Below, one piece after another: positions 60,787 to 64,000 of a stretch of 64,000 nucleotides of DNA (its first letter is position 1; each line of letters starts with the position of its first letter). The position numbers were made by a program, and so were the translations under genes. The DNA is from Lujinxingia vulgaris (GTDB taxonomy: Bacteria > Myxococcota_A > Bradymonadia > Bradymonadales > Bradymonadaceae): contig NZ_VOSM01000001.1 in NCBI RefSeq assembly GCF_007997015.1, forward strand, positions 558,001 to 622,000, written 5' to 3'. The notes beneath the pieces were generated by a model. It made no database searches and was not told the origin of the DNA. It saw only the letters and a list, made by a program, of their open reading frames with translations.

Positions 60787-62064
60787 TCACACGCGACGAT
60801 GCAACTGCTCCCGAAGGTATTCTTCAATTTCATCGGGAACGTCTTCGGATACGCCGATCGCGTCAAGGGCACCACGCACCTGAAGGTAGATTGGTGTCCC
60901 TTTGGGTAGAATGAAGGCGTGAACGCGGTCTTCCCCTATAAGACTCGCAAAGAGAACCATATCTCCCTCCATGGCCTTCTCCATTGGAGTCTTCTTCGCG
61001 GGATAATAGAGCCGCCATTCTGAACGGTTTGGATTGGTAGCTCGTGCGTCGTACCACTTCACTGTTGAAGTTTGTGCGTCACGGACAGTGCCATCGCCAA
61101 AATATAGTTTCCAGATACAATCCAACTCGTTCGTGTCATCTCCCAGCAGTGCACGGAGCTCCTTAACTCCCTGGATTTCATGCTGATTGCTAGTTGACGA
61201 TGGTAAGTCGACCGTTGATAGCTGGCGCGCCGCAAATCCTCGATAGACTCTGCCTGGTGAGGGAACTCGTCCCCCATGAGCAAGAATTCGTTCGGCGAAT
61301 ATGTTTCGGATCGAATCCAGCCGTTTCTCTTCCGGAATAGCATCGAGGTTAGCGAAAGCGCCCAGTCGAGAAATGCGAACCATAGCCTCCCTCAAGAGAT
61401 CTTCCTCAGATAAATTCTCAGTGCTTTTAACGAACTGCCGATATCGCACGAACTCATGAGCAATCGTCTGAGTTAAGTTGCGATAGGTCGAAATTCCAGG
61501 GCGTTCCAGAAGTTGTACGAAATTATCTTCCGTTAAACCTCCCGCCGTGGAGTCCAGTAGCCAAAGCTCATCTTCTTCATTCGTTGGGTCGCGCAAAATA
61601 GCGACCCGCCACCAGAGCCTTTGAAATGCATTTCGTACCCCCGGTAATAGGCGCTCTGGCGATGTCTTCCAACCTTCGTCATCTTCGCGCCCGAATCGCC
61701 ATGCAACAATCTCCGGAACAAGCCGACAAGTTAAGTAGGCCCAGACCTCATCTCTCAAGGTCTCTGCATTCACAATCGGCAGATTAAGAAGGCGACGAGA
61801 GAGCTTCAAATCGAAACTACGCTGCCCTTCGAGTGTGCGAGAATCGGGAAACCCCTCTCCCCTGGCGAGTGACAACAACTCGGACCGGAGCGAGCTTAAA
61901 CCGTCCTCAGATAGTTTGACTCCTCCTGTCGGCGCATACGTGACACCTTCCAATGCGTCCCAGACATTACATTCGCTGATTTGAACCGGTGATAACTGGC
62001 TGTACTTTTCGGCAAGTAACTTTGAGTTCGCCGAATTTAATCGCGGAAACAAGTACGTTTTCAT
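60787..62064 (-). CDS. DUF6339-like protein with possible EcoRII-N-like C-terminal domain
   Basis: The 425-residue protein starts MKTYLFPRLNSANSKLLAEK. It has a DUF6339-type helical N-terminal region: PTGGVKLSEDGLSSLRSELL, LRDEVWAYLTCRLVPEIVAW, NAFQRLWWRVAILRDP, LTEDNFVQLLERPGISTYR and IAHEFVRYRQFVKS. The last 120 residues have KLYFGDGTVRDAQTSTVKWY, RSEWRLYYPAKKTPMEKAM, EGDMVLFASLIGEDRVHAFI and LPKGTPIYLQVRGAL. Those resemble the beta-rich effector/DNA-recognition domain of EcoRII (EcoRII-N). That match is from memory of the pattern and is tentative. No PD-(D/E)XK motif is evident. The stop lies five bases from the methyltransferase stop (convergent); the start overlaps the next gene by four bases. 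Confidence 0.65.
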   Translation of the reverse strand: MKTYLFPRLNSANSKLLAEKYSQLSPVQISECNVWDALEGVTYAPTGGVKLSEDGLSSLRSELLSLARGEGFPDSRTLEGQRSFDLKLSRRLLNLPIVNAETLRDEVWAYLTCRLVPEIVAWRFGREDDEGWKTSPERLLPGVRNAFQRLWWRVAILRDPTNEEDELWLLDSTAGGLTEDNFVQLLERPGISTYRNLTQTIAHEFVRYRQFVKSTENLSEEDLLREAMVRISRLGAFANLDAIPEEKRLDSIRNIFAERILAHGGRVPSPGRVYRGFAARQLSTVDLPSSTSNQHEIQGVKELRALLGDDTNELDCIWKLYFGDGTVRDAQTSTVKWYDARATNPNRSEWRLYYPAKKTPMEKAMEGDMVLFASLIGEDRVHAFILPKGTPIYLQVRGALDAIGVSEDVPDEIEEYLREQLHRRV

Positions 62065-62993
62065 CTCTCCTCCTCTACAGCGCTTAGTACATCTTCGATT
62101 TTGAGGTTGGTGCCCTGCAATTGCGACTCAAATCGATCTGGCGCATCTGCGAACAAACTTTTTATCTCCGGAAGAGAGGACTGGCCGAAAATATTGCGTA
62201 ATACCATTCGCAATGAGCTGCCGAGGCTGCCTTCAGAATATTCGTGATTCGGATCCGTAAATGCTTCATGACGAAGTGCCATCATTAGTAGTTGTCGTTG
62301 AACATCGTATCGTAAAATTTCAATCAGTAGGGTCGACGCGGCAGACGGCTCCTCGGGTGTTAACAGGCTCACTAAAGTTCGTTTGCGTGAGTTTAAATAA
62401 ATTACCATTCCCACGGAAGCAGAGTGCTCCAAGCCATCCAACGTGAGTTCTACGTGCCAGGATGCGTTGGGATCATCGAATTTTGCCGGAAAGTTCCCAA
62501 AGTTTTCTACGCATATGGGCAGTCGGGCCCCGGGGGCTTCAAGGGTGACCGCTTCTCGGTCCGACCAAAGAATACTTCCAGCCTGAGTTGCTCCGGGGAG
62601 ACGCGTACTGCCGGGGTCATGCACGATGATGATGGTCTCCAGGTAGAGTTCTCCTCCGACCTCGGACCCTTTTATCGGAAGATGAAGTTCAATTTCTTCA
62701 TGATTGTCCCCACTGTTGCTGCAGGTCAGAATCTGTTCCGGACTGCGTGCCCGGGCGTAGCTAGACAGAGACGTGGACCACTCTGCGAAAATGCTAATGG
62801 TAGCGTCCTCTGCCAGGCAGCAATGCTCCCAGATAGCCTTCCTGTTGAGCTCGAGTACTCGGGAGTAGGAAAGATCCACCTGGTAATCCCAGGTTTTGGC
62901 TCCAGTGGCCTCGTACCACTCGTACGCATGCAGAAACTCCAGCGGAGCTTCGTTGGGAAGCTGGACAAAGGGGCTCAGACGTAGGCTCGCCAT
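62061..62993 (-). CDS. Unrecognised protein in the putative methylation-linked defence operon
   Basis: This 310-residue protein begins MASLRLSPFVQLPNEAPLEF and is predicted mixed alpha/beta without membrane segments. Strand-like pieces include GELYLETIIIVHDPGSTRLP, ILWSDREAVTLEAPGARLPI and SWHVELTLDGLEHSASVGMV; the C-terminal half is helical (LLIEILRYDVQRQLLMMALR and SSLRMVLRNIFGQSSLPEIK). I do not recognise a family and see no nuclease, helicase or ATPase motif. It overlaps the downstream DUF6339-like gene by four bases (ATGA) and shares one base with the upstream stop/start junction, so all three genes are one operon. Codon use is more AT-rich than in the first 58 kb. Confidence 0.7.
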   Translation of the reverse strand: MASLRLSPFVQLPNEAPLEFLHAYEWYEATGAKTWDYQVDLSYSRVLELNRKAIWEHCCLAEDATISIFAEWSTSLSSYARARSPEQILTCSNSGDNHEEIELHLPIKGSEVGGELYLETIIIVHDPGSTRLPGATQAGSILWSDREAVTLEAPGARLPICVENFGNFPAKFDDPNASWHVELTLDGLEHSASVGMVIYLNSRKRTLVSLLTPEEPSAASTLLIEILRYDVQRQLLMMALRHEAFTDPNHEYSEGSLGSSLRMVLRNIFGQSSLPEIKSLFADAPDRFESQLQGTNLKIEDVLSAVEEER

Positions 62994-64000
62994 TAGGCCA
63001 CCTCCCCAGTTTCATCGTCTGTGAACGACTCCGTCTTGATAGCCAACTCTACGAAACAGTCGGAGGGTTGCTCCAAGAGAAGCAAACCCTCGGTAATATC
63101 TGCAGGAACTTGTAAGGTGACTTCCGGTTGATTCAACGAATCTTGTTGAACGTCTTCGGAGCCAAAAACAACCCTTCGAAAAACAGGTTGTTCGAAGCTT
63201 GTGACGCTCTTGGACTCTTTCCCTCCACCCGCGATGACGACCCGGGCTTCGAAGATGAGGGTTGAACCTGATGTCAGCCGTAGGTGCTTGATATTAAAAG
63301 GAATCTCTTGAAGCGTGCGCCCATCTTCCACTCTTCGAGTAGGGGTTCCTAAGGTGACCTTCGGCTTACGCGCACTCGATCCACCCGAGCTAAGCGGTGA
63401 GTTACGAGCTTGTTTTCCTCTTGAGGTCGTATCAAGACCCGGAAGAGCCCCCGCAAGTTGGTCTGCGAGCCCTGCAACGGAGCGATGATAGGTCGTGGCA
63501 ATGTTGGTGGGGGAAGGTGTGATAAATTGTCGGGTCTTCTTCTCAATCCGATCAAAAGCCACATTAATATGGCTACGTTCCACTCGCGTCGAAAGGTGAG
63601 CCGCGACCCAGTCATCGTGAGAGGGTGGCTCTGATCGCTGAAAAATCCCCTCTACTTCTCGATCTGTAAGAAACACGCCGGCGAACTGCTCTCCCTCTAC
63701 GGGAGCTACCTTCATCGGGACGTATTTCAAGATGAGTCTTGTGTTTCTCATCAAAGCGACGTGGCGAAGCGGCTCATCGTCCCCCACGGGACAAGAGAAC
63801 GCCAAAGTGTCACCACCTTTCTCAAAGGGGCGTTTGGCTACCCCTAACTGTCCCAGAAGGCGTTTAGGTCTTTTTAGTTTGATGTCAAAAGAGCTAGCCA
63901 TTGCGCTGGAAGATTCGGTTTTTCGGATGGCGTCATAGGCGCGCACAAACACTCGCAGCCGCGGGTGCCTTCGTATATCGGGAATTTCAATACTTTCGCC
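62993..64000 (-). CDS. Unrecognised protein of the same operon (truncated by window edge)
   Basis: The frame is open to position 64000 without a stop, so the gene starts outside the window and 336 codons are visible. A GTG at 63952 is probably internal. The visible part reads IEIPDIRRHPRLRVFVRAYD, then FDIKLKRPKRLLGQLGVAKR, HVALMRNTRLILKYVPMKVA and FAGVFLTDREVEGIFQRSEP. It ends with a beta-rich stretch (EIPFNIKHLRLTSGSTLIFE, PEVTLQVPADITEGLLLLEQ). These could be the C-terminal part of an ATPase or a large effector, but no catalytic motif is present. Similar operons in the literature carry GHKL/MORC-like ATPases and Z1 helicases beside cytosine methyltransferases; whether this is one can only be judged from the sequence beyond the edge. 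Confidence 0.6.
   Translation of the reverse strand, partial: GESIEIPDIRRHPRLRVFVRAYDAIRKTESSSAMASSFDIKLKRPKRLLGQLGVAKRPFEKGGDTLAFSCPVGDDEPLRHVALMRNTRLILKYVPMKVAPVEGEQFAGVFLTDREVEGIFQRSEPPSHDDWVAAHLSTRVERSHINVAFDRIEKKTRQFITPSPTNIATTYHRSVAGLADQLAGALPGLDTTSRGKQARNSPLSSGGSSARKPKVTLGTPTRRVEDGRTLQEIPFNIKHLRLTSGSTLIFEARVVIAGGGKESKSVTSFEQPVFRRVVFGSEDVQQDSLNQPEVTLQVPADITEGLLLLEQPSDCFVELAIKTESFTDDETGEVA

Overview
The window looks like a chromosomal stretch from a GC-rich Gram-negative bacterium of the deltaproteobacterial type (Myxococcota/Bradymonadota-like). This is inferred from gene content, not from any database match. The pointers are Hanks-type Ser/Thr kinases, FHA and PilZ proteins, three tandem bactofilins, many Cys-rich lipoproteins with low-complexity linkers, two proteins with a MYXO-CTERM-like tail, FadL-family porins and an RND efflux operon. 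Most of it has very high third-position GC. The last ~4.4 kb (about 59.6-64.0 kb) is visibly more AT-rich and looks acquired.

Layout. 1-7.5 kb: the start of a probable sensor kinase, a FadL-like porin, two SAM methyltransferases with long disordered extensions, phosphatidylserine decarboxylase and a lipoprotein. 7.5-10.3 kb: a DEAD-box helicase with a 45-bp tandem repeat and a DciA-like protein. 10.5-17.2 kb: tRNA-Val(GAC), then the conserved translation block infC-rpmI-rplT-pheS-pheT-ihfA-merR. 17.2-20.4 kb: the primary sigma factor behind a palindrome-bearing leader, then a Ser/Thr kinase. 20.7-27.1 kb: lipoproteins, an orphan SctV-type export gate, a two-FHA zinc-ribbon protein and an alpha/beta hydrolase. 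27.1-29.2 kb: pyrE and three bactofilin genes, one ending in a SAP domain. 29.4-34.3 kb: a promoter with an embedded inverted repeat driving a large lipase-like lipoprotein and a FadL porin, an arrangement like VolA-FadL. 34.3-36.5 kb: a three-gene envelope cassette. 36.6-40.9 kb: kinase-PilZ-mpl. 41.0-43.6 kb: an XPB-like helicase overlapping a DUF790/Bax1-like gene. 43.8-46.0 kb: two paralogous C-terminally anchored proteins. 46.2-52.9 kb: a GbsR/MarR regulator and an RND efflux operon ending in a PII-like gene. 53.0-58.5 kb: secreted or lipid-anchored proteins, including a metzincin-type protease and an EEP-family phosphodiesterase.

The right end (58.6-64.0 kb) is the most unusual part. 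A compact HhH-GPD glycosylase with a 4Fe-4S motif is divergent from a Dcm-like cytosine-C5 methyltransferase. Converging on the methyltransferase is a tightly overlapping three-gene operon: a DUF6339-like protein with a possible EcoRII-N-like C-terminus, an unrecognised 310-residue protein, and a third gene that runs off the window. My reading is a methylation-associated defence (restriction-like) island in which a Mig-type glycosylase takes the place Vsr has beside dcm in E. coli. The methyltransferase assignment is firm; the effector functions are inference.
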